Below are positions 45,107 to 54,287 of a stretch of 64,000 nucleotides of DNA, one piece after another. The translations under genes were made by a program, and so were the position numbers. Position 1 is the first letter of the stretch, and each line of letters opens with the position of its first letter. Under the pieces are notes generated by a model. That model searched no databases. It had not been told where the DNA came from and was given only the letters and a program-made list of their open reading frames with translations. The stretch is from JAIOQJ01 sp963718635 (lineage in GTDB: Bacteria; Planctomycetota; Planctomycetia; Gemmatales; Gemmataceae): NCBI GenBank assembly GCA_963718635.1, contig OY970367.1:1550001-1614000 (forward strand). Direction: 5' to 3'.

Positions 45107-47746
45107 ATGTATCAATTCCGCCTGCCATTCCTGGCTTTGCTGGCACTTGTCGCTGCGTCAGACTTCGCGCACGCTCAGCAGGCGACGCCTGGCCTGCCTC
45201 TGGGACGGCTTGACATCGTCGCCCCCTGCGGCGCTAAAATTGGAACCTCGGTGGAAGTGTTATTGACCGGCGCCGATCTCGACGAGCCAACAGCGCTCGT
45301 CTTCAGCCATCCCGGAATCAAGGCGGAGCTGAGCAAGGACGAAGAGCCGAAACCCGATCCAAAGAATCCCAAGAAAGAGATGCCGGTCAAGAAGAAGGGG
45401 CCGGCGCCGGGCGTAGCCGCCGGGCGTTTCAAAGTAAGCGTGGGCGCTGATGTGCCCGTCGGTCAATACGATGTGCGCGTGGTGCACAAATGGGGAGTGA
45501 GCAACCCGCGATTCTTCTGTGTCGGCGATATGACTGAAGTGCAAGAGCGCGAGCCGAACAACGATGTGGCCGAGGCTCAGCGCGTCGAACTCAATACCAC
45601 CATTAACGGCGTGATCAGCGTGCCGACCGATGTCGATTTCTTCCTGTTCGCCGGGAAAAAGAATCAGCGCGTGATATTGAGCTGTCTGACTTCCAGCATC
45701 GACAGCAAGTCGAGACCGATGATCGAGCTGTTCGATCTCTCGAACAAGCGCGTCGCCTTCAATCGCAATTACAACGGCAACGATGCCTTGGCCGACGCTA
45801 TTCTGCCGGAAGATGGCGACTATCTCGTGCGCCTTTCGGAATTCACGTATACACAAGGCGGGCCGCAATACTTTTACCGGCTCACCATCTCCACAGCCCC
45901 GTGGATCGATGCTGTTTTTCCGCCGATGGTGGAAGGGGGCAAGCCGACTCAAGTCACGATCTACGGGCGTAATTTGCCAGGTGGAACTCCCGAACCAGGC
46001 ACTCTAGTGGAAGGCCGACCCGTGGAAAAAGTGGTGATCACCATCACACCGCCGGCCGATCCCAAAGCACTTACCCGACTCTCGTTCAATGGGCGTATCG
46101 ACCCTCGCAGTGGCGGCGTCGATGGTTTCGAATATCGATTGAAAGGGCCAAGCGGATCGTCGAATCCCATTTTGATCGCGTTGACGACGGCGAAGGTGGT
46201 GCTGGAAAAAGAGAATAATGATCGACCGGATACGCCTGAAGAAATTCCGGTTCCTTGCGAAGTCGCGGGGCGAATCGATAAGCGCCAGGACCGTGACTGG
46301 TATGCTTTCAATGCGAAAAAGGGGGATATCTTCCTGATCGATCTCTGGTGCGATCGCTTAGGCGTGCCGGCCGACCTCTACTTTTCCTTCAAGAAAGACA
46401 AGGCGCCTAACGAGATCGAAGAAGACGACAACCCTGAAATATTGAACCTGCAACAGTTCTATAACCGAACCGCCGATCCGAAACCGTATCGGTTCGTAGC
46501 CGCTGAGGACGGTCGTTATTTGATCGGGGTCGGCAGCCGGGAGTCGAATTTTTCATTCGGCCCACGCATCACTTATCGGTTGCGCGTTGTTCCTGAATCG
46601 CCTGATTTTAGGCTAATTGTGATGCCGGCCACCAATTATCTGCCCGACACGACCGTGCTTCGTGCGGATGGCAATGTCTATCTCGATGTCTTTGCCTATC
46701 GCAACGATGGCTTCAGTGGCGTCATCACGTTGTCGGCCGACGGACTGCCGCCGGGAGTGACCTGCCAGCCCTCGCTAATCGGCACCGGGATGAAACAGGG
46801 AACGCTCGTGCTCTCGGCTGCTGCGAATGCCACGACATTCGATGGCGTTATCACCGTGAAGGGCATAGCTACCGTTGGCGGCAAGCCCCTCGTGCGCGAG
46901 GCTCGTCCTGCAACTATTAGCTGGGGCGTCCAACAAGCTCAAAACCTGCCTTCGGTGGCGAGGCTCGATCAACAACTCTACATTTCGATCCGGGACAAAG
47001 CGCCGTTCAAAGTTCTGATCGAACCCGAAAACGCTTTTGTAAAGGCAGGCGAGAAATTGCCGCAGCCCCTAATGGTAAAAATGGGCGAAAAACTGACGAT
47101 TCCTTATAAGGCGGTTCGGCAGGCCGATTCCAAGACGCCGATTTCCGTTTATCTTCTTTCGATGGGCGCCCCGCAGGGTCTGGGCCCGTTGGTGACAGCC
47201 GGCAACAATCAGACGCCTTTGACCACTATTGCGGCCGACAAGAACGAAGGCAACATCGTCCTCGATATCCGCCCGGCGGCAGTCCCCGGGAGCTACAGCG
47301 TTGTCTTCAAAGCGACAACGCCGATCCAATATGCCAATCCCGCGAATAAGAAGAATCAGACGCTGACAATCGTCGCGGCGACTAACCCTTTGACCTTTAT
47401 TGTGCTGCCAACTGCAGTTGCCAAGTTGACCGCCAATCCGCGACTTCAAGTTGTTGCCGGGATGAACGGAGAATTGGCGATCAAAGTGGAACGGCAGTTC
47501 GATTACACGGGTGAATTCAAAATCAAGCTTGTGCTGCCGCCAAACACCAAGGGGTTGACGGCCAACGAAGTCACCCTGCCTGCGGGCAAAGACGAAATCA
47601 TGCTGCCGATTCAGGTAGCGGCCGACGCTGCCGCGGGGACCTTCCCGCTCTCCATCATCGCTACGGCAATGGTCGAAGGCAAAGTGCCTATCACTCATGA
47701 GGTGAAGTCTCAAATTGTCGTCGATAAAACCAAAGGCAAGAAATAG
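45107..47746 (+). CDS. Secreted PPC-domain protein
   Basis: 879 residues from ATG at 45107, with GGAGG upstream. N-terminal signal peptide (MYQFRLPFLALLALVAASDFAHA). A TIG-like segment (PLGRLDIVAPCGAKIGTSVEVLLTGADLDEPTALVF) is followed by a PPC (bacterial pre-peptidase C-terminal) domain with the signature REPNNDVAEAQRVEL...GVISVPTDVDFFLFAGKKNQRV and a second one later (KENNDRPDTPEEIPVP...GRIDKRQDRDWYAFNA). The C-terminal half has Ig-like blocks. PPC domains are carried by many secreted enzymes and surface proteins of planctomycetes. No catalytic triad is visible. It lies between the alpha-2-macroglobulin and cytochrome-WD40 genes, all on the plus strand. Confidence 0.88.
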   Translation: MYQFRLPFLALLALVAASDFAHAQQATPGLPLGRLDIVAPCGAKIGTSVEVLLTGADLDEPTALVFSHPGIKAELSKDEEPKPDPKNPKKEMPVKKKGPAPGVAAGRFKVSVGADVPVGQYDVRVVHKWGVSNPRFFCVGDMTEVQEREPNNDVAEAQRVELNTTINGVISVPTDVDFFLFAGKKNQRVILSCLTSSIDSKSRPMIELFDLSNKRVAFNRNYNGNDALADAILPEDGDYLVRLSEFTYTQGGPQYFYRLTISTAPWIDAVFPPMVEGGKPTQVTIYGRNLPGGTPEPGTLVEGRPVEKVVITITPPADPKALTRLSFNGRIDPRSGGVDGFEYRLKGPSGSSNPILIALTTAKVVLEKENNDRPDTPEEIPVPCEVAGRIDKRQDRDWYAFNAKKGDIFLIDLWCDRLGVPADLYFSFKKDKAPNEIEEDDNPEILNLQQFYNRTADPKPYRFVAAEDGRYLIGVGSRESNFSFGPRITYRLRVVPESPDFRLIVMPATNYLPDTTVLRADGNVYLDVFAYRNDGFSGVITLSADGLPPGVTCQPSLIGTGMKQGTLVLSAAANATTFDGVITVKGIATVGGKPLVREARPATISWGVQQAQNLPSVARLDQQLYISIRDKAPFKVLIEPENAFVKAGEKLPQPLMVKMGEKLTIPYKAVRQADSKTPISVYLLSMGAPQGLGPLVTAGNNQTPLTTIAADKNEGNIVLDIRPAAVPGSYSVVFKATTPIQYANPANKKNQTLTIVAATNPLTFIVLPTAVAKLTANPRLQVVAGMNGELAIKVERQFDYTGEFKIKLVLPPNTKGLTANEVTLPAGKDEIMLPIQVAADAAAGTFPLSIIATAMVEGKVPITHEVKSQIVVDKTKGKK

Positions 47747-47803
47747 CGGCGCAGGCGAGATGTTTGCGCTGACCGCTTTGAATCAATCCGGAGCCTCTCC
47801 ATT

Positions 47804-49225
47804 ATGCGTTATGCCGTAATTGCTCTGCTCATCGCGCCGCTGGCCGTCGCTGCGCAAGAGAAGAAAGAAGCGCCGAAAATCGTACCGATCGAAGAAGTAA
47901 AACTCGATCGCAAAGACTTGGTCGCCTACGAAAAAGAGATCGAGCCGATCTTTGCGAACAAGTGCCTTTATTGTCACTCGGGCAATGTGATCGAGAGCAA
48001 GTTCGATATGTCGAGCTACGACAAGTTGCTCAAAGGAGGCAAGCGCGGGGCAGCGCTCGAAGCCGGCAAGTCGGCCAACAGCCTGCTTTACAAAATGGCC
48101 AGCCGCAAGCAGACGCCCGTGATGCCGCCGATCAAAGAAGAGCCGTTGACGCCCAAGGAATTAGCGCTTGTTAAACTCTGGATCGACCAGGGCGTCAAGC
48201 CGCCGTTGAGCAAAGTCGAAAAGCCGAAAGTCGTCGTAGGCATCCCGCCGGCCATAGTCAAACCGGTCCGAGCCGTGGCGGTCAGTGTCGATGGCAAGTC
48301 GATCGCCGCCAGTCGGTCGAATCAAGTGTTTCTGTTCAATGCCGTCGATGGCGCTGCGCTCAAGGAGTTCGTCGACCCTGCATTGACGACTGCTGACAAG
48401 AAGCCGGTCAAGGCGGCTCATCTTTCGCTGGTCGAATCGATGGCTTTTTCACCCGACGCCAAGACGCTGGTTACCGGCAGTTTCCAGGAAATCGTTCTCT
48501 GGGATGTTGAAAAGGGAGCCATCAAGCAGCGCATCACCGGGTTCGCCGATCGCGTAGTCGCTCTCGCTTACTCACCGGACGGCAAATACTTCGTGACGGG
48601 CGGCGGCGCTCCTACTGAAGATGGTGAGATGAAACTCTTCGACAGCACGGGCAAGCTGGTCTTTGAGTTCAAAAGCCCCCATAGCGATACCGTATTTGGC
48701 GTTTGCTTCAGTCCCGATAGCGCCAAGCTCGCCTCTTGCGGAGCGGATAAGTTCGTCAAGACATGGGAGATTCCTTCCGGGAAATTGATCAAAGCCTTTG
48801 AAGGGCATACGCATCACGTTCTCGACGTTGGCTGGTTCCCCGACGGCAAACAACTTGCCAGCGGCGGCGCGGACAACAACATCAAGATTTGGGACTTCGA
48901 AAAGGGCGAGCAAGTCAAAACCCTTGCGAATGCCCATGCCAAACAGGTCACGCGCTTGTTGTTCGTCGGCAAGAGCGGCAACTTCTTAACCTCCTCCGGC
49001 GATCAATCGGTCAAAATGTGGAATCTAGGCGGCAACGCCATGAAAACGTTTGCAGGCGGCACGGATTTCGTCTACGCGGTAAGCGCCAGCGCCGACGGCA
49101 AGATCGTCGTTACCGGCGGCGAAGAAGGGATCATTCGGATGTTCAACGGCGAAGCCGGCGGGCCGGCGAAAATCCTCTTCCCACCCGGTGAAGAGCCGAA
49201 GAAAGAAGAGCCTAAAAAGAAGTGA
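47804..49225 (+). CDS. Exported c-type cytochrome-domain (PSCyt1-like) protein with WD40 repeats
   Basis: 473 residues from ATG at 47804. Signal peptide MRYAVIALLIAPLAVAA. The heme-binding motif is C54-L-Y-C57-H58 in FANKCLYCHSGNV, followed by the PSCyt1 segment (FDMSSYDKLLKGGKRG, LVKLWIDQGVKPP). Four to six WD40 blades follow, of the type SVAFSPDGKYFVTGGGAPTEDGEMKLFD, GVCFSPDSAKLASCGADKFVKTWEI, DVGWFPDGKQLASGGADNNIKIWD and VSASADGKIVVTGGEEGIIRMFN. This fusion is highly characteristic of Planctomycetes. Function unknown. The protein is probably periplasmic with one heme. Confidence 0.93.
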   Translation: MRYAVIALLIAPLAVAAQEKKEAPKIVPIEEVKLDRKDLVAYEKEIEPIFANKCLYCHSGNVIESKFDMSSYDKLLKGGKRGAALEAGKSANSLLYKMASRKQTPVMPPIKEEPLTPKELALVKLWIDQGVKPPLSKVEKPKVVVGIPPAIVKPVRAVAVSVDGKSIAASRSNQVFLFNAVDGAALKEFVDPALTTADKKPVKAAHLSLVESMAFSPDAKTLVTGSFQEIVLWDVEKGAIKQRITGFADRVVALAYSPDGKYFVTGGGAPTEDGEMKLFDSTGKLVFEFKSPHSDTVFGVCFSPDSAKLASCGADKFVKTWEIPSGKLIKAFEGHTHHVLDVGWFPDGKQLASGGADNNIKIWDFEKGEQVKTLANAHAKQVTRLLFVGKSGNFLTSSGDQSVKMWNLGGNAMKTFAGGTDFVYAVSASADGKIVVTGGEEGIIRMFNGEAGGPAKILFPPGEEPKKEEPKKK

Positions 49226-49305
49226 CCGAGGCGAGCCGAGGAGCGTAAGCTGCCGGGAGAATATCTATCCCGCCAACTTACCCTCCTCTTCTCGCCTATG
49301 GCTGT
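49226..49305. repeat. Convergent gap with a partial 'GAGCCGAGGAGCGTAAGC' repeat
   Basis: GCGAGCCGAGGAGCGTAAGC at about 49231-49250 resembles the arm of the repeat at 54288-54355 (GAGCCGAGAGCGTGAGC). It has no matching second arm. It lies between the cytochrome-WD40 gene (plus) and the PPIase gene (minus), whose 3' ends meet here. Confidence 0.6.
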
Positions 49306-50316
49306 TTACTTTGGCACCACTTCGATTTTCGAACGTGGCTTCATCTGATCCACGACCGCTTCTTTCAACTTTGCTTCATAGACTTCTTTTACTGCTTCCT
49401 TCACGTGCGCATCCTCATATTTGGTTGGCACGCTTCCCTTACGACCTACCACGATAATCAAGTGATAGCCAAAGGTAGTGCCGACGACATCGCTGATCTC
49501 ATAAGGTTTCAATGCGTAGGCGGCCTTCGAGAAGGGTTCGACCATTTTGCCGTAGCGTTGAAACCAGCGTAGATCGCCCCCTTCTTCTTTAGAGGGGCAA
49601 GTCGAGAATTTGCGGGCGGCGTCGCCGAAGGCGGTTTCGAGGAATGCCTGTCGCTTAGTTTCTTTGGTCAAGTTATCAGTGTCGGGCGGAAGTTTCGCCA
49701 AAGCGTCGGCCGCTTCTTTTTCAATCTGCGCTTTGATCTTCTTTAGCATTTCCACGGCCTCTTGCTTCGACTTGGCGTCGGCGCCCGCCGGAATTAAAAT
49801 GTGGCGGGCGCGAATCGAGGTTCCATCGAACGCTTCGGGCATGTGAGTGAACAACGCTTTCAGTTTTTCATCCGACGCCTGTTGAGCGACAAATTTCTCC
49901 CAGCGCAACTGGTTCTGAATTTGATCGCGAAGTTCCGCTTCGGATAACTTCATGCGCTTCAGCATGATGGCGTAATCCTGCCCATGTTTTTTGAGTTCTT
50001 CTTGAAACGTTCCCATTTGCTTTTCTATGTCTTTCGGCTCGACGGTCACTTTCAAGGCCGTTAGATATTGGTCGATGATCGAATTGTCGATCAAATACTG
50101 CACGACTTCCTGCCGGGCCTTCTCCCGTTCGTCGGTCGGGACCGATTGCAACGCCCGCTCGACCGCCACTTCGTAGATCGGCTGGCCGTTGACGGCTGCA
50201 GCCACGGAAGGCATCGGGTTGGCATCGGGGTCCTTGATCTGGGCCGACTGTGCCAGCGCCAAACTCGCTGTGAATAACGGCACCAATGCGCAAGCAAAAC
50301 GGGTAAAGCAGGTCAT
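49306..50316 (-). CDS. SurA/PpiC-type peptidyl-prolyl isomerase, exported
   Basis: 336 residues from ATG at 50316, with GAGGAG upstream. Signal peptide MTCFTRFACALVPLFTASLALA. The SurA_N-like helical part follows (VNGQPIYEVAVERALQSVP, RQEVVQYLIDNSIIDQYLTALKV). The parvulin domain is marked by RARHILIPAG and GGDLRWFQRYGKMVEPFSKAAYALKPYEISDVVGTTFGYHLI, the standard PpiC signature. Such proteins are periplasmic chaperones that help outer-membrane proteins fold. No outer-membrane target gene is next to it. Confidence 0.9.
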   Translation of the reverse strand: MTCFTRFACALVPLFTASLALAQSAQIKDPDANPMPSVAAAVNGQPIYEVAVERALQSVPTDEREKARQEVVQYLIDNSIIDQYLTALKVTVEPKDIEKQMGTFQEELKKHGQDYAIMLKRMKLSEAELRDQIQNQLRWEKFVAQQASDEKLKALFTHMPEAFDGTSIRARHILIPAGADAKSKQEAVEMLKKIKAQIEKEAADALAKLPPDTDNLTKETKRQAFLETAFGDAARKFSTCPSKEEGGDLRWFQRYGKMVEPFSKAAYALKPYEISDVVGTTFGYHLIIVVGRKGSVPTKYEDAHVKEAVKEVYEAKLKEAVVDQMKPRSKIEVVPK

Positions 50317-50632
50317 CTGGGTTACTCCTCGCTGGAAAGTCCATTAGAACGCGGAGTGTTCCTGCCGCGCCTGAATTCGCGGCGAATATAGCGTGGTGAA
50401 TTGTCCGCGTCGAGGCGAATTGGGAAGCGGCGCTGTTCGGCAGGCGAGTCGTATTTGGTAAGGCTTCAGACGAGTAAAAATTTTGCCAGTAAAGAGGTGG
50501 CAAAAAATGTTGACAAAAAAATGAGCGCGGAACCTCGCCTGTTTTAAATTTTTTGCCAATACTTTGCGATGCGAAACGCTCGGGTCGAGGCCTCACTCAT
50601 CCACAAAGGAATGCGAACGATGGAAATGAAAG
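50317..50632. other. Intergenic region between tRNA-Ser and the PPIase gene
   Basis: About 316 bp. Both neighbours are on the minus strand, so it should hold the promoter of the PPIase gene and the 3' flank of the tRNA. A T/A-rich stretch of about 90 bp (AAAAATTTTGCC..., AAAAAATGTTGACAAAAAAATG) at about 50474-50560 is the likely promoter area. No clear hexamers assigned. Confidence 0.5.
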
Positions 50633-50719
50633 CGGAGAGGGAGGGATTCGAACCCTCGATACCCTTACGGGCATATCGGTTTTCGAGACCGACGCATTCA
50701 ACCGCTCTGCCACCTCTCC
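50633..50719 (-). tRNA. tRNA-Ser (CGA anticodon)
   Basis: Minus strand. Acceptor arms are GGAGAGG and CCTCTCC with discriminator G73. The anticodon arm is TCGGT-CTCGAAA-ACCGA, anticodon CGA, which reads UCG. A long variable arm (ATGCCCGTAAGGGTAT region) and a T arm GAGGGTTCGAATCCCTC fit a class II tRNA such as tRNA-Ser. 3' CCA is not encoded. Confidence 0.95.
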
Positions 50720-50794
50720 GGTAGAGACGAATGCTTTTCGCATTGTAGAAGGCGAACGCCGTGCGAGCAATGCCCGCGTCGGTAAGCGGAAGAG

Positions 50795-51604
50795 TCAGTG
50801 AAAGCCGGCCTCAGGACGGGCCGGCCAAATGACAATGCGCAGGCTGTTCAGCCAAAAAGCGAGGAAGAAATCGAGAATGAGGATCGCGAGAAATGAATAG
50901 ACAAAAGCCTCTGTCGCGGCCCGGCCCACTCCTTCAGCGCCCGCCCGACAGCGAAATCCTCGGAAACAGCTAAGCAGGGAAAGCACCGCCCCAAAGACAG
51001 TCGCTTTGACGAGGCCGGACAGTATCTCCCACGTGCCGACGAAACGAAGTGTATGTTCCCAATAATTGTGGGGATCGATGTTGTAAACGTAAACGCAAAT
51101 AAAAACGCTTCCGGCGATGCCGGCTATATCCGAAATGACGGTGAGCATCGGAATGAGCACAACGCAAGCGAGGAATCGCGGCGTGGCGAGATACTGCACG
51201 GGATCGACGCCGAGACAGGCAAGGGCGTCGATCTGCTCTGATACGCGCATCGTGCCCAGCTCGGCCGCCATGGAACTTCCAACGCGCCCGGCCAACATCA
51301 CGGCTGCAAGCACTGGGCCTAATTCACTGAGGATGGCGCTGGTGGTGATCGTGCCCATCGCCGCATCGAAGCCATACGGGTGAAACTGAGCGTAGGCTTC
51401 GACGGCCAGGACCATGCCGAGAAAAAGCCCGGTCACCAGTGCGACGCCCAAGCTTCTGACGCCAACGCTGTAGAAGATAGGCACGACGAATCGCAGCCTT
51501 AGACTCGGGCTGTAGATGCCGCGCATGGCGCCGCCGGCGAACGCGGCGAAATCGCCGATCTCCGAGAGCGCATGGCGAACTTGACCTGGGACGTGGAGTG
51601 GCAT
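50795..51604 (-). CDS. MlaE/YrbE-type ABC transporter permease
   Basis: 269 residues. Six hydrophobic spans, with the family signature ELGPVLAAVMLAGRVGSSMAAELGTMRVSEQIDALACLGVDP in the middle. In the Mla pathway the MlaE permease works with MlaF ATPase and MlaD to move phospholipids between the two membranes. No mlaF, mlaD or mlaB is adjacent. The start is the ATG at 51604 (MPLHVPGQVRHALSEIG). Product family is firm; the pathway in this organism is inferred. Confidence 0.9.
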   Translation of the reverse strand: MPLHVPGQVRHALSEIGDFAAFAGGAMRGIYSPSLRLRFVVPIFYSVGVRSLGVALVTGLFLGMVLAVEAYAQFHPYGFDAAMGTITTSAILSELGPVLAAVMLAGRVGSSMAAELGTMRVSEQIDALACLGVDPVQYLATPRFLACVVLIPMLTVISDIAGIAGSVFICVYVYNIDPHNYWEHTLRFVGTWEILSGLVKATVFGAVLSLLSCFRGFRCRAGAEGVGRAATEAFVYSFLAILILDFFLAFWLNSLRIVIWPARPEAGFH

Positions 51605-52284
51605 TGAGAGAGTCTATCGAAAATCCGCAAGAGGCGCAGCGATGCGGAAAAAGCCTCGCGGTCGAGCTGTTTGAGCCGTCAGCCAGCTCTCAAGCCATTA
51701 GTAATCAACCAAGAATGCTTACGCTACGTGTTGTTGGCTCGTGCTATTGTGTTGGTTTCTTGCATCGACAATCAAAAATGACCGGCGGTAGTTCTTGTCG
51801 CATTGCGATCATGCGACGCAAACTATTTGTGGCGTCCTGGCAGCAATTGACGCGCCTGACGAAAGGGCCTTGCAAAAGCAATGACGCGGATCGTTCGCCC
51901 CAACTTCTTGCGCAGGCGTATGTTTGGAACGCAAACTGGCCGAGGTTTGACGTCATTTGCCCAAGATTTAGCGCGAAACAGTAAGAGGACACCGGCCGAC
52001 GCTAAGCCTTCAGTAAGGCCTACAACTGGGCTGAATCTGACGAAAAAGGGCCGTCGTGATTGTTCGACAGGCTCAGGACAGTTCGGCTCGAATTTTTGCT
52101 ATTTCGATTCGATGTGCAAAAGGTTTTCAGCCGCAAAATGATGGTTGATAGTCGATAGCGAATCGGACGAAATCGAGAAAATCCCCAGAATTTCGTGAGA
52201 TTTCGTTGACTATTGGGCCTGCGCTACTTACTTTTCGCTTTATCGACTTTGTTTGTTTCACCCTAGAAATCTGAGAGAAAACGT
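51605..52284. other. Long intergenic region between divergent genes
   Basis: About 680 bp with no supported gene. It separates the MlaE-like gene (minus) and the HU-type gene (plus). A sigma-70-type promoter for the HU gene lies near its right end. A short 'TGTTCGACAGGCTCAGGACAG' block at about 52057 is a recurring intergenic word in other bacterial genomes. I see no RNA gene. Confidence 0.55.
52206..52234 (+). promoter_or_regulatory. Sigma-70-type promoter before the HU-like gene
   Basis: TTGACT at 52206-52211 (five of six to TTGACA), a 17-base spacer, then TACTTT at 52229-52234 (three of six). About 50 bp upstream of the ATG at 52285. The -10 is weak, so this is a moderate call. Confidence 0.5.
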
Positions 52285-52629
52285 ATGGCAAAGGCTACTT
52301 CGGCGACACCGGCCCCTGCGGCCAAGTCGATCACCAAATCGGAACTCTTCGCGCAACTTTCGGAAGAGTCCGGCGCCTCCAAGGCCGAAGTCAAAAAATA
52401 CTTCGAGTCGTTGACGGCGGTGATCCTCAAGAACCTCGGCAAAAAGGGACCTGGCGTCCTGACGCTCCCCGGCCTGTTCAAGCTTCGATCGGTCAAGAAG
52501 CCGGCCACGAAGGGGGGCAAGCAAGTCCTCAACCGCTTCACCGGTCAGATGACCACGACCAAGGACAAGCCCGCCTCGACGGCTGTCCGCGCTCGCGCTC
52601 TGAAGCAGTTGACCGGCGCCATCAAGTAA
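52285..52629 (+). CDS. HU-family DNA-binding protein
   Basis: 114 residues. An Ala/Pro/Lys-rich N-terminus (MAKATSATPAPAAKS) precedes the HU fold: ITKSELFAQLSEESGASKAEVKKYFESLTAVILKNL is the helical part, VLTLPGLFKLRSVKK the first arm strands, and TTTKDKPASTAVRARALKQL the far arm. HU-type proteins bend DNA and condense the nucleoid. The 15-residue N-terminal extension and the Lys-rich tail (GAIK) differ from E. coli HU. A strong hairpin terminator follows. Confidence 0.9.
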   Translation: MAKATSATPAPAAKSITKSELFAQLSEESGASKAEVKKYFESLTAVILKNLGKKGPGVLTLPGLFKLRSVKKPATKGGKQVLNRFTGQMTTTKDKPASTAVRARALKQLTGAIK

Positions 52630-52659
52630 GCTTGCGTGCGAAGACAAGTTACCGACTCA

Positions 52660-52686
52660 GTCGCCTTTCGCTCCGCGAAAGGCGAC
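52660..52686 (+). terminator. Hairpin terminator after the HU-like gene
   Basis: GTCGCCTTTCGC then CTC(C) then GCGAAAGGCGAC, a perfect 12-bp stem with a short loop, starting 31 bases after the stop codon. It is followed by ACTTATTTTC, a modest T-rich stretch. Confidence 0.8.
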
Positions 52687-52915
52687 ACTTATTTTCACGC
52701 AGGTACTAACGTCAAGGCTCGATCGAACATCTTGCATTCAAATTGTGTTGACGCACAAGCTCTCGGCGCTGTTCGATGAACCTGCTATTCCTAAAGGAAT
52801 TCTTGGTTCTCTGGTTTTTTCCGGCAATCTCCCCTATCGTGAGACGAAGAACAAGATAGAGGAACACTCTCGTCGCGGTTCCTGGTTTCTTGGGTCAACG
52901 ACAGCGGGGGTTTGC

Positions 52916-53566
52916 ATGACAACGTCCCCCATTTCATCAGAAGCCGGCTTTGAACCGGTTGATGGCTACGCCGGCCACGATATCGAGTCCGCTTGGCCGG
53001 GTCGCGTCGAGCGGTTGGAACATGAAGTCGCGGAACTGCGCGACACGATCACTCGCTTTGCCGACTTGGTGCTTGGCCAGGTAAAGGACTTAAGGCAATC
53101 GCACGCGGATTTACCGGCTGCATCCGCTGACGGCGAAGCCCACGCGACCTCAACTGAACCGGGCTACGCCACCGGCCATATCGCGATTCAGCCCACTTCG
53201 CAAACCCGTCGGCCTTGGCTGTTGATGGAACTGCTGCGCGATCTCGGCACAACGGTGCGAATGTATCTCGATCCGCGCTATCGCGTACGCCGGGCGACGC
53301 AGATGCTGGTGCCCTTGATCCTTCTGCTATTTGGCTTCAACTGCTTTTTCTTCAACGTTGTTTTTACGTTGCCAGTCATCAGCACGGCTCTCGAAAAGCT
53401 GGCCGACGTGATCCTGGCCATATTGCTTTATAAGATCATCAGCCGGGAGCTCGTGCGCTATCGAGAAGTAATCGCCCAGCTGATGACCTGGCAGACACGC
53501 CGGGAACGATCAACTACCCTGATAGTGAACGCCGAGCCGCTGACGACACGCTTGGACATGGAATAA
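52916..53566 (+). CDS. Membrane protein with cytosolic coiled coil, unknown function
   Basis: 216 residues from ATG at 52916, with GCGGGGG just upstream; longer in-frame versions have no ribosome site. A low-complexity opening is followed by a predicted coiled coil (RVERLEHEVAELRDTITRFADLVLGQVKDL). Two hydrophobic spans lie near residues 130-185 (MLVPLILLLFGFNCFFFNVVFTL and LEKLADVILAILLYKII). The C-terminus is charged and short. No known family. The pdxJ ATG overlaps its stop by one base (TAATG), so the two genes are co-transcribed. Confidence 0.75.
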   Translation: MTTSPISSEAGFEPVDGYAGHDIESAWPGRVERLEHEVAELRDTITRFADLVLGQVKDLRQSHADLPAASADGEAHATSTEPGYATGHIAIQPTSQTRRPWLLMELLRDLGTTVRMYLDPRYRVRRATQMLVPLILLLFGFNCFFFNVVFTLPVISTALEKLADVILAILLYKIISRELVRYREVIAQLMTWQTRRERSTTLIVNAEPLTTRLDME

Positions 53567-54279
53567 TGATTCGACTCGGCGTGAATATCGACCATATCGC
53601 GACTATTCGGCAGGCAAGGCGGGCCAAGGAGCCCGACCCGGTCGCCGCCGCGTTTTTTGCTGTCTTAGGAGGCGCCGATGGCATCACGATCCATTTGCGG
53701 GAAGATCGCCGGCATATCCAAGATCGCGATCTCCATATCTTGCGGCAAACTGTGCCGCACGGCTTGAATCTCGAAATTGCCGCCGTGCATGAAATTGTCG
53801 ATATTGCCTGCGCTGTCCGACCCGATCAAGTGACGCTCGTGCCCGAGCGCCGTGAAGAGTTAACAACAGAAGGGGGCTTGGATGTCCTTTCCCAGCATGA
53901 GGCAATTTTCAACGCGATCGAACGGTTGCGGCAAGCGGACATCCCCGTCGCTCTCTTCATCGATCCGGACAAACATCAAGTTGAGGCTTCCAAACGTCTA
54001 GGCGCTGTCGCAGTCGAGCTGCAAACGGCAACTTATTCGGAAGCGAACGACGCCATCGGCGTGGCCCGCCAGTTAGCCGTCCTCGAGGCAACGACGGCTC
54101 ACGCCAAGGCGCTTGGCTTACGCGTCCATATGGGGCACGGCCTGAACTATATCAACGTCAAACCGATCGTGCGGATCCCGGGCGTTGAGGAATTGAATAT
54201 CGGCCATAGCATCGTGTCGCGGGCAGTGTTCGTCGGTATGGAACGAGCCGTGCGTGAGATGAAGCAAGCGATGGGCTGA
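53566..54279 (+). CDS. pdxJ: Pyridoxine 5'-phosphate synthase
   Basis: 237 residues. PdxJ condenses 1-deoxy-xylulose 5-phosphate with 3-amino-2-oxopropyl phosphate to give pyridoxine 5'-phosphate. The family opens MIRLGVNIDHIATIRQARRAKEPDPVAAA. The catalytic and phosphate-binding blocks GGADGITIHLREDRRHI, PDQVTLVPERREELTTEGG, and MGHGLNYINVKPI...LNIGHSIVSRAVFVG are all present. The start overlaps the stop of the upstream membrane protein gene. Well supported. Confidence 0.97.
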   Translation: MIRLGVNIDHIATIRQARRAKEPDPVAAAFFAVLGGADGITIHLREDRRHIQDRDLHILRQTVPHGLNLEIAAVHEIVDIACAVRPDQVTLVPERREELTTEGGLDVLSQHEAIFNAIERLRQADIPVALFIDPDKHQVEASKRLGAVAVELQTATYSEANDAIGVARQLAVLEATTAHAKALGLRVHMGHGLNYINVKPIVRIPGVEELNIGHSIVSRAVFVGMERAVREMKQAMG

Positions 54280-54287
54280 CGTTTTGA

